From positions 16,881,415-16,945,414 of the forward strand of contig CM037840.1 in the NCBI GenBank assembly GCA_021234535.1: a DNA stretch of 64,000 nucleotides, in the 5' to 3' direction. The position numbers were made by a program, and so were the translations under genes. Below are positions 22,640 through 34,059 of this stretch, one piece after another; the stretch's first letter is position 1, and every line of letters starts with the position of its first letter. The stretch is from Stichopus chloronotus (taxonomy: Eukaryota > Echinodermata > Holothuroidea > Aspidochirotida > Stichopodidae). The notes under the pieces are model-generated. The model saw nothing but the letters and a program-made list of their open reading frames with translations. It had not been told where the DNA came from and made no database searches.

Positions 22640-24330
22640 TATAAACTAAAATGTCTGTCAAGTTCTCATTTTTCATTCATTCATATATATATTACCTTAT
22701 ATGTGTACTAATATAATGATATACCTCTAACAACAAATATGCACTCTGAAGTCCGTTGAAACTGCTTAATTAAAATGACTGACATATTACAGTGCACCAT
22801 GTACGGTACAATAGAATGGGAGCCATAATGTCACTGTTATGTGAATGTATAATGATAGCACACTTTTTACCCAGATTAACCTGCAAGTCAGTCATAATAG
22901 TCATTAAGCATAGTTACTTTAATACCAGACACCACGTCATCACTGTAAACAATTTGAATAAATAACACATATACATCGATCTTCTTCAACGGACCACTAA
23001 CATGTTAGTTTTTTTGGGGGGGGGGTGTTTTTTGGTTTTTTTTCTTCGGTACCTGTCTCAATATCAGAGTTTGAGCCGAAAGTACGTCATCTGTATCATA
23101 CAAAATGTTTTAAGTAGTTTCGTGGTCGACAAGATGCATTGGAGTTATGATATTACCTCCCCAATGACCGCATTTTATTCAGCACATTTAGTGCAAATAC
23201 ATGAATTTGACTGACTTATTCCTCCCTTTACTCCGTAACAACATTGACAACATTCACACACAATATTATTACAGTAAACCAACTTGAAATATAGGCCGCA
23301 AACATGCCGACCATGCACTGCTGTTGCCGTTAAACTTATTTCAAATTGACGATTTTTCCTGTCGCCGCGCATTCTTCTAACCCGTCGAAATTCTCAGAAC
23401 ACTGTCGTACGTTGCAAATATTATACTGAATTTTAGGTGAGAGGATAACATGAAACCCCGCGCACCTTTCCAATGTTGCGCTATGGAAGTGAATGTACCA
23501 TTTGGACAGCAATCCTAAAACCAACATTGAACGGGGGCGCGGGGTCTCCCAAGGTATTTTGTCCAAGATTGTAGATCCCCGCCCGCCACTTTCCGTACGG
23601 ACCCTTTCAGATACACATGCACGCGAATAGCTCCCCGCATAGCCTGGCATTAATAGCCAAACCTACTAGTAGTACTACGTATGTGTCAGTACTCAGTAAG
23701 TTCCACTGGCTGGATGGGCCCGCTGAGCTAATGTAAAATTGAGCACAAAATTCCTGGTACAAATCTTCAACATATGAAATTATCCCAACGCCAAGTGTAG
23801 AACACTACGGAGGCGATATCGGTACTGATAATCGCTTGTATACCTACGGAAGAGTGTCATTTTTTTTGGTTTTCGAACGATGATAGCGATCGCACTAGAA
23901 ATTGATCAATGAAATTAGGCCTACGTAGCCTATTTCCAATGAAGGCAATAATAGTAGGTGTAATACTGTGAATTGCTGACGACAAATGTAAACAAACTTC
24001 TGTGACATGCGCAGTAGGCTGAGCACAGTATGTGTACAGTAAGCAGCAGGCCACAGAAGAAACACAGTGCATCGCGCTGTAATGTATGTACCAGAGAGTT
24101 TTCACGTGGCATCTCCCTGTAGATGTACTGTACGGTACACTGTACATACGTCCACCTATAATGTGTGACATTTCCACAACTGGGTTACAGGCCGTGATTT
24201 AAGGCGTGGGTCACAGATAATAAAAACAGTTGAAGTTGCATGACGCCGTAAAAATACACATATATTTTCCTAATTTCAGATGGAGAGAAGGTTAATGGTA
24301 GGGCTAGCGCTGATGGCTGGCAAATTTTAC
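22640..24330. other. Non-coding stretch
   Basis: There is no supported gene. It holds a T/G homopolymer-rich patch near 23,008-23,045. Open frames on the minus strand at 23,175-24,177 have no motif support. Confidence 0.4.
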
Positions 24331-24475
24331 TTAGCCTATTAAAAGTGTTCTTGTAATGAATGTTTTCAATTTGCTGATTTCAGTTGGGGTGGCTAATGGG
24401 GGGGGGGGCTGATCACTTTTTTGGGGTGGTGAAAGCCTTCCCCCGATGCCCACCCTTGGCGCCGCCACTGTTTGA
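24330..24475 (+). repeat. G-rich dispersed repeat, copy 2
   Basis: It resembles 15,181-15,370: TTTCAG-TTGG, a long G run, GGCTGA, then CCACCCTTGGCGCC. Confidence 0.5.
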
Positions 24476-24550
24476 TCCATACCATAGCCCAGCCCAAGGT
24501 TAGTAAAGGCAAAATGGGCGATTGCTACACGAGATCGAAGGAGCTACAAT

Positions 24551-25815
24551 GTGAAGGTAATCAGTCGCAACCAAAAGGAGGAGTCACTCCGTATGTTCCT
24601 TGCAGTTATAGAACCATTTAGTCTAAACATGTACAGGACACCCAAGAAGTACAATACCACACGGTCCGCCCGATCCGAAGCAAGTGGACCCCACCGCCTA
24701 CTTAAACGCTTAGTCGGACTCACCGCTCAACCTAAACCTCCGCCCTTCACCGATGCCCAGACTGCGTCCGCCGACCGCCTCTCTCCCCTAAATGCTATAT
24801 TACAACGGTCTCTCAATACGGCCAGCTTCATGGAGGCCGATACAAAGGTACCATTTCCAGAGGAGGGCCACAGAGTGACACTGCCAAAACACATGCAGAA
24901 CACTCTCCCACTTCGTATATCTACTGCGGGAGCAAGTGCCATCTCCAAGACGCCACCGAAGGCGCTCGTGACTGGTTCCAGTGGCGTCATGTGCCATTCA
25001 CCACAACAGGTCTCGCCGGCGAAAGCCAAGTGATCTGCTGTGAACTACACTCTGTACTAAATCATCAATACAGGGCCCCCGCACTGGGAGGGGAAAAACG
25101 ACGAGAGGGGGGAAAAAAACGACGAAGAAAGTACGCAAACGGCAACTGCTGTCACACTTGGTCAGGAGAAAACGAAGTTTGGAAGGAAAATGTACAAGGC
25201 CCGATCACCCACTCCTAGGGTCCTGGTAAACCACCCTTCTTTTGACCAACTCCGTCTTCCCTGACCATAAAAAAAACTAAACACAACCCTCTCCAGTAAC
25301 AAGTAACCTTCCACAACAGGCCAATGTAGCGATCCCTGAAGTCCGTTAACCTAGCCTCCATCAGGTGGTCCACTCTGTCGTTCAAGGTAAATGACTCTGG
25401 CGAACCATAACCAAACCCACATACCGTTAATTTTTAAGGCATCGTCTACCCATGATGCCGCGAAGGGTAGTTGTTTCCTTCGTCACTGACCTAGACGAAG
25501 TCCTTTGGTCTTTGTTGGGTTCAGTCTGGCCCTGAAGGAGGCTAGGTCGGAGACTACGCATGTGACGTCAGCTCCACCGTGTATTTTAAAAAGTTCTTAC
25601 AAGGAATTCACTAAACAAAGAGGAGAGGTGAGAGGGGGCACCGTTGTGGTACCCTACGCTGGACTGGAAGAAGATAGTGGTAGTGTCGGCTGCAAAAAGG
25701 GTGAGGCACAAAAGACATGAATGAACAGCAGATGGCAAGGAGTGTTTCAAGTGCCATTTTTCTTCGATATGTTCCAGTACTAGTCATAATGTCACTGCAC
25801 TGTTCAGAGGGCAAC
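24551..25815 (-). mobile_element. Non-LTR retrotransposon (LINE) fragment, 3' end to the left
   Basis: Read on the minus strand, VPQRCPLSPLLF (about 25,612-25,650) matches the reverse-transcriptase G-x-x-Q-G-x-P-L-S-P block, with R where G is usual. NPTKTKGLRLG follows near 25,500. Further on comes a Zn-type segment KWESVLHVFWQC (about 24,890), then KLAVLRDRCNIAFRGE (near 24,800). The frames are broken several times, and the F-A-D-D block is missing between the first two motifs. The 3' flank matches that of the copy at 43,124-43,722 (GGTGGGGTCCA...TTGCTTCGG, ...AAGGAACATA). The 160-residue plus-strand frame at 24,551-25,033 is the antisense shadow of this element. Confidence 0.65.
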
Positions 25816-26163
25816 TCAAGAAAAAGTAAATGAAGTAAGGGGAAATAGAAACTGATAGTGTCGGCTGGCTGAAGTCCAAGTCAATGGAGACTTAATTGGC
25901 TATAACATTGACACACAAAAGTAAATGTGATTGTGGAGTCACATGCCATGTTCAGAACCTGAGTTCAAACGAGGTTCAAGACCTGTACTGGCTCGATCAA
26001 ATAATGCACGGTGACTGCGTGGTAGCCATTTTTGTGTCCTGTCTTTACTCGTATCAGAGGGCGCAATGCAAGTATATTACATCCCCTCTCCACTTTTTCT
26101 CTTTGTTTTTGAATATCTGTAACAACACAACCTTGTAAAATATCTATACAATAACCCTGAAAC
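25816..26163. other. Stretch between LINE and gypsy fragments
   Basis: It probably includes the 3' untranslated part of the minus-strand gypsy element, but I see no clear LTR ends. Confidence 0.35.
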
Positions 26164-29030
26164 TCACATGGTTTCAATCAGTCTCTTTGTTGCTTTTACC
26201 ACTCTCTTCGGGTGTCTGGGTTGAGTCTCGCTAACCGACACAGGGTAAGGGCTCACAGGCGGGGTGTCTGGTGGTTTTGGCTCACAATAGTCAATATGTA
26301 CTCTTTCCCATGGTCTTCTAGTTTGTGACCATGGCACAAATGGGACTTTAGTTGGGTCGTTCCTCATTGCAGCACAGACTGGACAGTTTCTGACAACTTC
26401 CTCTATATCCAGATCTAATCTGGGATACCAAAAATAACTACGGGCCACTGCTTTCATGCGCACAATTCCAGTGTGTTCCTGATGCAGTTCCTACAGCAGC
26501 TTATCTCTATATTTAGGTGGAATCCCCCATTGGATACAGCCTTGATCCACACTTCATTATGTTTTGACCAACCATTCATAACATAATGTAACACTTTAGT
26601 CTTCTTCCGTGATCAATTTAGCAGAGACAGGTAAGTCATCTGTATAGGTGAAATAATCTCGAGCTCAGTAGCTAGGTTGTGATCATCACTGACTGGAAAC
26701 CTGGAGAGGACATCTGCATTGGCGTGATCTGCAGACCTTCGATATCTTGTCATACCTATGGGCCATTAAGATGAGGGCCCACCTCTGCAACCTTGCTGCA
26801 GCCAGAGATGGTACTCCCTTTTTCGGACCGAATATGGTGGTAAGTGCCTCGTGATCTGTAAGGAGTGTGAATTTCCTCCCGCACAGATATCTGTGGAATT
26901 TGGTTACCCCGTAAATAATTGCCAAAGACTCTTTCTCAACTTGGTAATAGTTTTTCTCCGAGTCAGTCAGGGTATGGGATGCGTAGCCCACAGGTCTCTC
27001 TTCCCCAGTGTCCATGATCTGAGATAAAACTACCCCCAATCCAATAGGTGAGGCATCACATGCTAATACAAGTGGTTTATGCGGGTCATAATGCACTAGC
27101 ACTTGATCCCCTGATAACCAGTGTTTCACTTCTTCGAATGCTTCTTGGCATTCCACTGACCAGTTCCACTCTACCCCCTCTCGCAAAAGGTAGTATAGTG
27201 GGGCAAAGCGGGTTGCTCAATCTCGGATAACTTTGCAGTAGTATACAACAATCCCTAAGAATGTTCGCAGTTCCTCAACACTACTAGGTGGTTTGGCATT
27301 CAGGATAGCCTTGACTTTGTCCTGGGTGGGATGGATCCCCTCCCCATCAAGCTTTATGTCCTAGGTATGTAACACTTGACTGCAAGAAACAATATTTGCT
27401 TTCTTTAAGCCTTGACTCCGTGTTCCTTGAACCTAGCTAACACTTCATGCAGGACTTTCACATGTTCACCCTCCGTTTTAGTGCGTATGAGGATATCATC
27501 CAGAAAACAACATACCTCTAGAAACTGATCCATGACACTTTGAAATAGTGAGGGCGCTGTTGAGGGTAACCGTTGATATTGATACAGCCCCTTGTGTGTA
27601 TTGATTGTTTGTAATTACTTAGAATGATCTGACAGCTCTAGCTGTAGGTATGCATTACAGAGGTCTATTTTGCTGAATACCTTGCCACCCGCAAGAGTTG
27701 CAAAAATATCTTCTGCAGTGGGCAAGGTATAAGCCTCACCCTCAATTACCTTGTTCACGGTTTGTTTATAGTCGCCACATATCCTTTGGGACAGTGACAA
27801 CAGGAGTAGTCCATTTTGAATGTTTAACCTTTTTGATTATTCCAGTCGACTGCAGCCTATCCAGTTCTTTGCCTACCTTTGCTAATAATGCGTAGGGAGC
27901 AGGCCTGGCCTTCCGGAATGTAGGCACACTGCCTTTCTCAATTCCCACTTCCGCAACATGGTGCCTTATTTTCTCAGTCGGGCCAGCTGGGTTGAAAAAA
28001 TCATTTGGCTTACACCCCTTGTTTTGGATAGTGCAATGGCAACTTGGTATGTTGCAACCAATTTCGACCTAGAGGGGAGACCTTGTCCCCCTTTACTATC
28101 ACAAGCGGCAATTCATATATGTTACCATTAAAATTAACATTTACTGTGATCTTCCCGGCAGAGTTACACTGATAACATAAACTGATGCCAGGCTTTTCTT
28201 ATGGTATGTCTTTGAAATGTTTCAGGTACTCAGCCTCACTAATTACCGTCACTGAAGCCGCAGTGTCAATAGTAAATGGAATGTCTATTCCTTCAACCTT
28301 CAGGTTAAGTGTTTATAAATAACGTCCCCAGGAAATCAACTGGCTCTGGTTCATTCGTCTGGTTAGGTTCCCCAGGCTGGACCATATTTGCTGCCCCTTT
28401 GCCTTGATGGTGGGTTGGCTGGGTTCCACCCTTCTTACCGGGTTTCCCACCTCCACGACTGGGGTTCCTCCATCTACTTGGATCACGTGCCCGTTTTAAA
28501 TGGCCAATTTTTGAACAGCTAAAGCATTTGTCCGCTTTGTATGGGCAGTTCCTAGGACCATGATCTGTTCCAAGACATCGGTAGCATTCCTTACCAGTGG
28601 TCACCCGGTTCATCGCACCACTACTAGCTGCACCAGCCGGAACATTTTGTCCCGCCTCAGATGTAAAATTTGATATAATGTGCCTGGAATCCTTCATAGC
28701 AGTTTCCATCGCTAGGTCCTCCTTACATGCATTCTCCCATGTTAGCTTGTCTCCCTTCTGAAGAAGTTTGGCTTGGACAGTGTCGGGAGCACAAGCGCAA
28801 GGAATGCGTACAGGGCTGTGGGGGTCGATGGGTCACATTAGCAAATGATATCATGAGACGAAATGGTATTGCCCCAAGTAAATTTGCTACGGCCGTAATA
28901 TCCTCATCACTGGACCAGTCAACTGCGGCAAAACTTTTATTCTGTTGCCCATAACTGTTATATTTCAGGCTTTTTCAAACCCTGCGAACAGCAAATTTGC
29001 TTGGGTAGGCGCCGAAAAAGCCGAGGTCAT
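26164..29030 (-). mobile_element. Decayed Ty3/gypsy retrotransposon: gag, protease, RT, RNase H, truncated integrase
   Basis: In order on the minus strand: a gag start at ATG 29,030 (MTSAFSAPTQANLLFAGFEK) and gag core sequence. Next are zinc knuckles near 28,590-28,490: the first is complete (CX2CX4HX4C), and the second lacks its last Cys. A retropepsin-like FTIDTAASVTVIS lies near 28,265, with DTA at the active site. Reverse transcriptase spans about 27,950-27,490, with an FLDD box near 27,500. The RNase H part (LACDASPIGLGVVLSQ) is at 27,186-26,686. The integrase HHCC region (CPVC near 26,385) ends abruptly, and the catalytic DDE core is missing. The frame jumps to a basic C-terminal tail ending at 26,164. 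Stops and frame changes occur throughout, so it is not functional. No LTRs were recognised. Confidence 0.8.
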
Positions 29031-29126
29031 TTTTTAAATGATTTTAGGTGGAAGTCGGAAGTCATTGCGTGGCATGATCTATTGTTAATGTTGGAGGGTG
29101 GGCTGGTACACTTGCCGGCGCTCAAG

Positions 29127-29330
29127 ACGCACTTTGCGATGGTGATGTCGTGTGTGTGTGTATGTGCGTGTGTGACGACTGCTTCTAAACACGATATCTG
29201 AAGAAGTGTAACTCTGAGTGACCTCATACTTGGCATGAAGGTTGCCCTTATTGAGTAGATGATCCCTATTGTTTTTGGTGGAGGTCATTTGGGGTCAACA
29301 GGGGTCAAATTGTGAAAAACTTTAATCTAC
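29127..29330 (+). repeat. AGGTCA satellite family, short copy
   Basis: It has the TG-rich head ('GCGATGGTGATGTCGTGTGTG'-like), an 'ACACGATATCTGAAGAAG' motif and 'GTGGAGGTCATTTGGGGTCA'. It abuts the 5' side of the minus-strand gypsy element. Confidence 0.65.
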
Positions 29331-30400
29331 AATACTTAAAGAACGGTCCGTCTAGTGAATTTTATTCTTGTAATGTAGAATCCTCTTGATTTGAGAACTT
29401 CTTTTAAGACATACCAACATAGTCTCTTCGATAACCATAAAGAAAAGATGAAGACAGCATTAAATTTGGTATCAAAGATTATTATTTGGCAAACCTTATG
29501 CCACTGTCCTCATAAGGACATGTGAGCATGCATGAATTGTGAATTGGAATTGATTAAATCTACCACGGGTAATTAGCTTTATAAAAAGAACTAAATTACT
29601 TATCATTTGGATCAAATACCCTTGAGTGTGCACCCACCTCTGTTCAAAGTGGTCACTGTTATCTGACATAATTTATCACAGTTGACTGCCAGTACAAACT
29701 ACAATGTCCAGAATAAATCATACGGTCTGTTGAGCCAGGTGCTCAATGGACTTAACCATTTACTGTATAAACAGTGTCTCTGTTTAGCCCTTAAAGAGAA
29801 ATAGGGCGTTTGCTTTACAGAAAACAACCATACTTTTAAAACCATTATTTGTGGAGATAGAATGATACATAATTCAAAATAACGAATTGCAGTAGCCTTA
29901 TTTTCAAGGAATAAGATTCTCACAGATCAGAAATTTAGTTATTTGTTGCTGAACAATAATTTGTTCACCCACATTTTTTACAATTGAAATGATGCATCCG
30001 TTACTCATCACATGCATATTGTTTTGAGGAGATGAAGCTTTGACTGAATGGTTTAACAATGGTTAAAGCGAATTTCCTTGTTCACCATGTTGGGTGTATT
30101 CTAAACGCCCTATTTCACTTTACAGTAGTTCAGGTAAGCTTTAAACTGTATCTAAAGGCAAAATTGCAAGTCATGCTAGATTCTGGTTTAATAGGGTTAT
30201 CAGTTTTTGCCAATTTTCAAGGACCTCCTAGCCATTGGAAAGGGCATCACGCCAAAAAATCAAATACGAAAGAGCTGCCACGAATAGCTGTAACTGGACA
30301 AAATAAAGTGCTATAATTTTTATTAAATAAACATGTTTACCTTTTTATCAAGTTATTAGACACGACAAAATATAATTTGTTCCCCTGCAGCATCATATCC
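29331..30400. other. Non-coding stretch
   Basis: No supported gene or repeat. Confidence 0.4.
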
Positions 30401-30730
30401 GTTTGGAAGTTTTCTCATGTTTGTGTAGGTCAAAGGTTATTTGGGATGACAAAGGTCAAAACCTTGTATACATGATATTTTAAGGGTGATAAATGTGAGG
30501 GAGCATGTTGATGGCCATATAGGGTAGGTGATCCCTATTGTTTTAAGTAGAGGTGAAAGATCGTTTTGGGTCACGAGATTTCAAAAGGTTTTGACCTTAC
30601 TAAGATGGTATCTCAAGTAGGATAACTGTGTGGGATCTCATGCTTGTCATGAGGGCGATTAATGTTTGTTACAATATATATCATGTGGCAAGGAATCACT
30701 AAGCCTTTTGGCTTTCTAGTTCAAGGAACT
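30401..30730 (+). repeat. AGGTCA satellite family, copy with right end
   Basis: It contains AGGTCAAAGGTTATTTGGG and a second diverged unit. It ends in GGCAAGGAATC (30,687-30,697) followed by ACTAAGCCTTTTGGCTTTC, the same right end as the copy at 10,401-11,418. Confidence 0.65.
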
Positions 30731-31109
30731 GTTATTCAGGAACGAGAAACAGAAATGATGTCCGTCCGTTGAAATGAATTCACCGTTCGAAGTCAGATGC
30801 CAGCAACGGAGCAAGAGTGCGTTCCCCCTTGTGGTCATTGCTTTTCGTCTTTTATCATTGAAAACCTCAAACAAGGGCAAGAAACAGAGTAATATTCTAC
30901 CCAATGAGGACAAGTAACAGAAACGTCAGTTTTGTACAAGAAACAGAAACAAAATTTATTTACAAGAAACAGAACAATAGTTTTCGTTACCCCCAAATAC
31001 GTTTGATTTACCAGATGATAAAAATACATTTGCTTACAAGAACATAAATTACATTTGATTTAGCAGAGGAAAGAAATAGATTTGATTAATCATGAAAAAA
31101 ATACATTCT

Positions 31110-31216
31110 TGCCAAGCCCGTAGCCAGGCAAGGTTTTGGAGGGGGCCAAATGGGTACAAATGTATTAAATCAATGGCAAGATTCAAACCCCCCCCTCCCG
31201 ACTACGGGCCTGGCAC
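31110..31216. mobile_element. Short MITE-like element with ~15-bp inverted ends
   Basis: The left end is TGCCAAGCCCGTAGCCAGG. The right end, read in reverse, is GTGCCAGGCCCGTAGTC. The interior is G-rich on one side and C-rich on the other. A one-ended relative (CCTGTAGCTAGGCAGGG) lies near 48,190. Confidence 0.5.
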
Positions 31217-32448
31217 TTGCATAAGTTGAGAACAAATACATTAATTTACCACATGAATTCGACTAGTTACTGCCAGTTGCCAGTTTTTCTCAACCCCTGC
31301 TAAAATCTAAATTCCTCTATTTATATATTGCTTTTTTTGGGGGGGGGGGGGGAGAATCTACACTGTAAATTTCTAACGTATATCGGTGAATGAAAAGTTC
31401 TCAAGAAACGAAGTCTTGTCGTCAATAGATGACAGCATTTACATTTACCGTATCATTAACACATGATTTGCGTTAATGGTAACCCGTCTGTCTTTAGTGT
31501 TAAGGTAACTACTGTTTACTTTCAGCTTCTAAAATGGTTTACCGTGTTTACCATTGCAAATTTTGACAGCATGGTTACATATTAGCAGAAATAACGGATG
31601 CCAAATGTTGAAACGTCTGTCCTTGGTCATAGAATGTAGCATACTTTCATCATATTCCTCACCGTTGCGAAATAATTTGACGGTAAAACTGTCATCTCCA
31701 GGAGGTAAACCATAATGTCAGGTTCAGTGTAATTATCTTAGTAGCCTAGGCCTAGAGAATCCTGCTTCAAAAATTGTTTCATATGCTCAACTGTGAAATA
31801 AACAGGCTATGAGTATGGCAGACACTTAGAAGAATAAAATAGAAGTGAATTGTGAGATTTACTTTAACCCAAAACTAGGTGTAGGTCAGCAGACTGCCGA
31901 CTAGGCGAGGCGCAGCTGCCATTTCAAAATTTGGGAAGTTTTCATCGCCTTAAGCCTACTCCTACCTTAAGCTTGACTTCACACAGTCAACATAAAGCCT
32001 TAAAACTGAGGGCCAGTCAAACTACAGTTCTGAGTTCACCTAGGCCTACACTCAACAAGCCATTACATTGTTATTAGCTTATCTAGGCTACACTTAAACT
32101 CGATTTCAAGGTTTTGCACTTAATAAGGCACTTGAATTTAGGCTAGTGACACTTTGGCTTAATGGCTAACATAGAATATATGGACTAGCCTTGGACCTAG
32201 ACTAGGCCTTGCACTAACAGTTAGGGCCTAACGTTAGGCTAATTGAATTTCGGAGGCAAAAGTACGTTAGTGTCTTTTCCAAATTTATTGGTAAATCGGG
32301 AACAGCAATATCAATAAATCTTATGATATTTGACTCGCGTTCCCAAAATCAATGAGTTCAACAGCAGTAAATCCGTAACTGATGCGTTGTTGCAACAAGT
32401 TACTGATTTCAGCCTTCCTTTCTGACTCTCTCTACGATGATTCAAACA
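31217..32448. other. Non-coding stretch
   Basis: It holds a T/G homopolymer patch near 31,330. No gene is supported. Confidence 0.4.
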
Positions 32449-32559
32449 TGGCGGGAGACGCTCACTGCCACTTGTACACATTTGCAACTGACGTGACGAA
32501 CACAAAGAGACCAAAAAGGTGCCCATGCGTACAAGGATTATTGATTTGTTGTATTATGG
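32449..32559 (+). CDS. Possible first exon of an unknown gene
   Basis: AACATGGCGGGAG is a good animal start context. The frame reads MAGDAHCHLYTFATDVTNTK and onward to TATTATGG|GTAAGC, a good 5' splice site near 32,560. I recognise no domain and found no following exon, so this is only a candidate. Confidence 0.22.
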
Positions 32560-34040
32560 GTAAGCGCCATATAAGGCAACTGCCAAAAATTATATGTGGC
32601 CCTGTGGGCTTGAGAAGAAAACATCTCTGTGATTAATTCTGACCGAGATGAATGGTAGGTGTAAATGCAAAGATCAAATACAGTTTCAGACACGCCTTAA
32701 AATCAAGGTAGGTTGTAAATAGTTTTCACATGACGTCATATCATCCTTTCACGTGGTACTACAGCCATGTCTATTCTGGGGGTATCGCCGGTACAGGCTT
32801 GTCCTCAGACATCCCAGTTGTTAACGGTAACCTCAATCTGTGACGTCACTGAGAACTATCTATACACCAGGATATGCAATCTAATTTTTGTTTTCAAAAT
32901 AAAGTTCCGGATATGACTCCTTTGTTTCAAGTCAGCCCTGTGGCATAGCATCGACAGGCGGCGAATACCGTGGGCAACCATATTCTGCAATTGTGACCGG
33001 GGCCCAGCACACAAGGAACATGTACAATGTGCTGTAAACCATGGTGACAAATCTAGATACATGGGCCCTTAAATTTTGCACCCTAAATCAATTAAAGGAG
33101 CTTTATTTACAAATCACTTCCCACCTAACGATATTTTGACGGCCCGTTCCTGCAAGTTATCGGCCGCTTCGGCTATCCGTTGCTGAGTGGCATACGTGAG
33201 GCCGATTGGTTAAAATTCTCTACTTCTCTACCAGGGTGACTTTTCTTTGTGTTGAGACAGTGGACCTCAGATGGCTCTCCGTCGGTAAGCTGTGGTTCAC
33301 GTTGGTTTTGTCAGTGGAGTCCAACTGGGGCTCAATTGGGCTCACGAGGGAGATGTGCAGGGCAAAGTGGCCTAATGAAAAACTGCTGACAAAACTGATT
33401 GGTGGCGCAACTCGGCTCCAAATGGAACCCAATAATAAGGTGTGCTGACAGGGTATAGATCATGTAGGGGATGAATTAGGAGGCCACGACCACATATTAT
33501 CCCTGTGTGCATTTAACCATCATGGGCTATTCCGGGCCCAATGGGGCAAGAAATGGTACCCATAAGGTTACATATGGGAATTGTACCTGGGGTGGCATTT
33601 ATTTTCATTTATGCTGTTTTTGTTTATTTTGTTCCTTTTCCTTGTGCCATCAGCAAGCTCGATCACTATAGTTATACGCTTAGCCAGGTCTACTGACCAT
33701 ATGACTACAGTGCTGACACAGTACTTCGACACAAAATTGGTGCAGAAATTAAGAATGCACACCAAATAGGTTGTCGTATTTAAACGAAAACAATTGCTTA
33801 CACGAGTGATGCGTTACTTTACACATTTCATCTGTTTATCGAACTTCGTCCAATTTCCGAAGTGTATATCATTACACACTCATAGTGTAAAGTAAAGGTT
33901 TGTGTTGACCTACACGGGATTGCAGATAACATAATTATTTTACAAACGCGAACAAGTGCAAAACGAGAATATCGCGGAACACGTAGCTCTGTTAAAAAGC
34001 TAGCCAGCACATGTGATTACAGTGCATTTCTTAACGACGC
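32560..34040. other. Non-coding stretch
   Basis: I see no supported feature. Confidence 0.35.
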
Positions 34041-34059
34041 ATTACGTTACAGACTGGTA

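Noticed and set aside
24551..25033. 160-residue plus-strand open frame
   Set aside because: It is antisense to a LINE whose minus-strand frames carry recognisable RT and Zn-region motifs.
32856..33769. Several 60-80-residue open frames on both strands
   Set aside because: They show no motif, no splice context and no coding-like composition.
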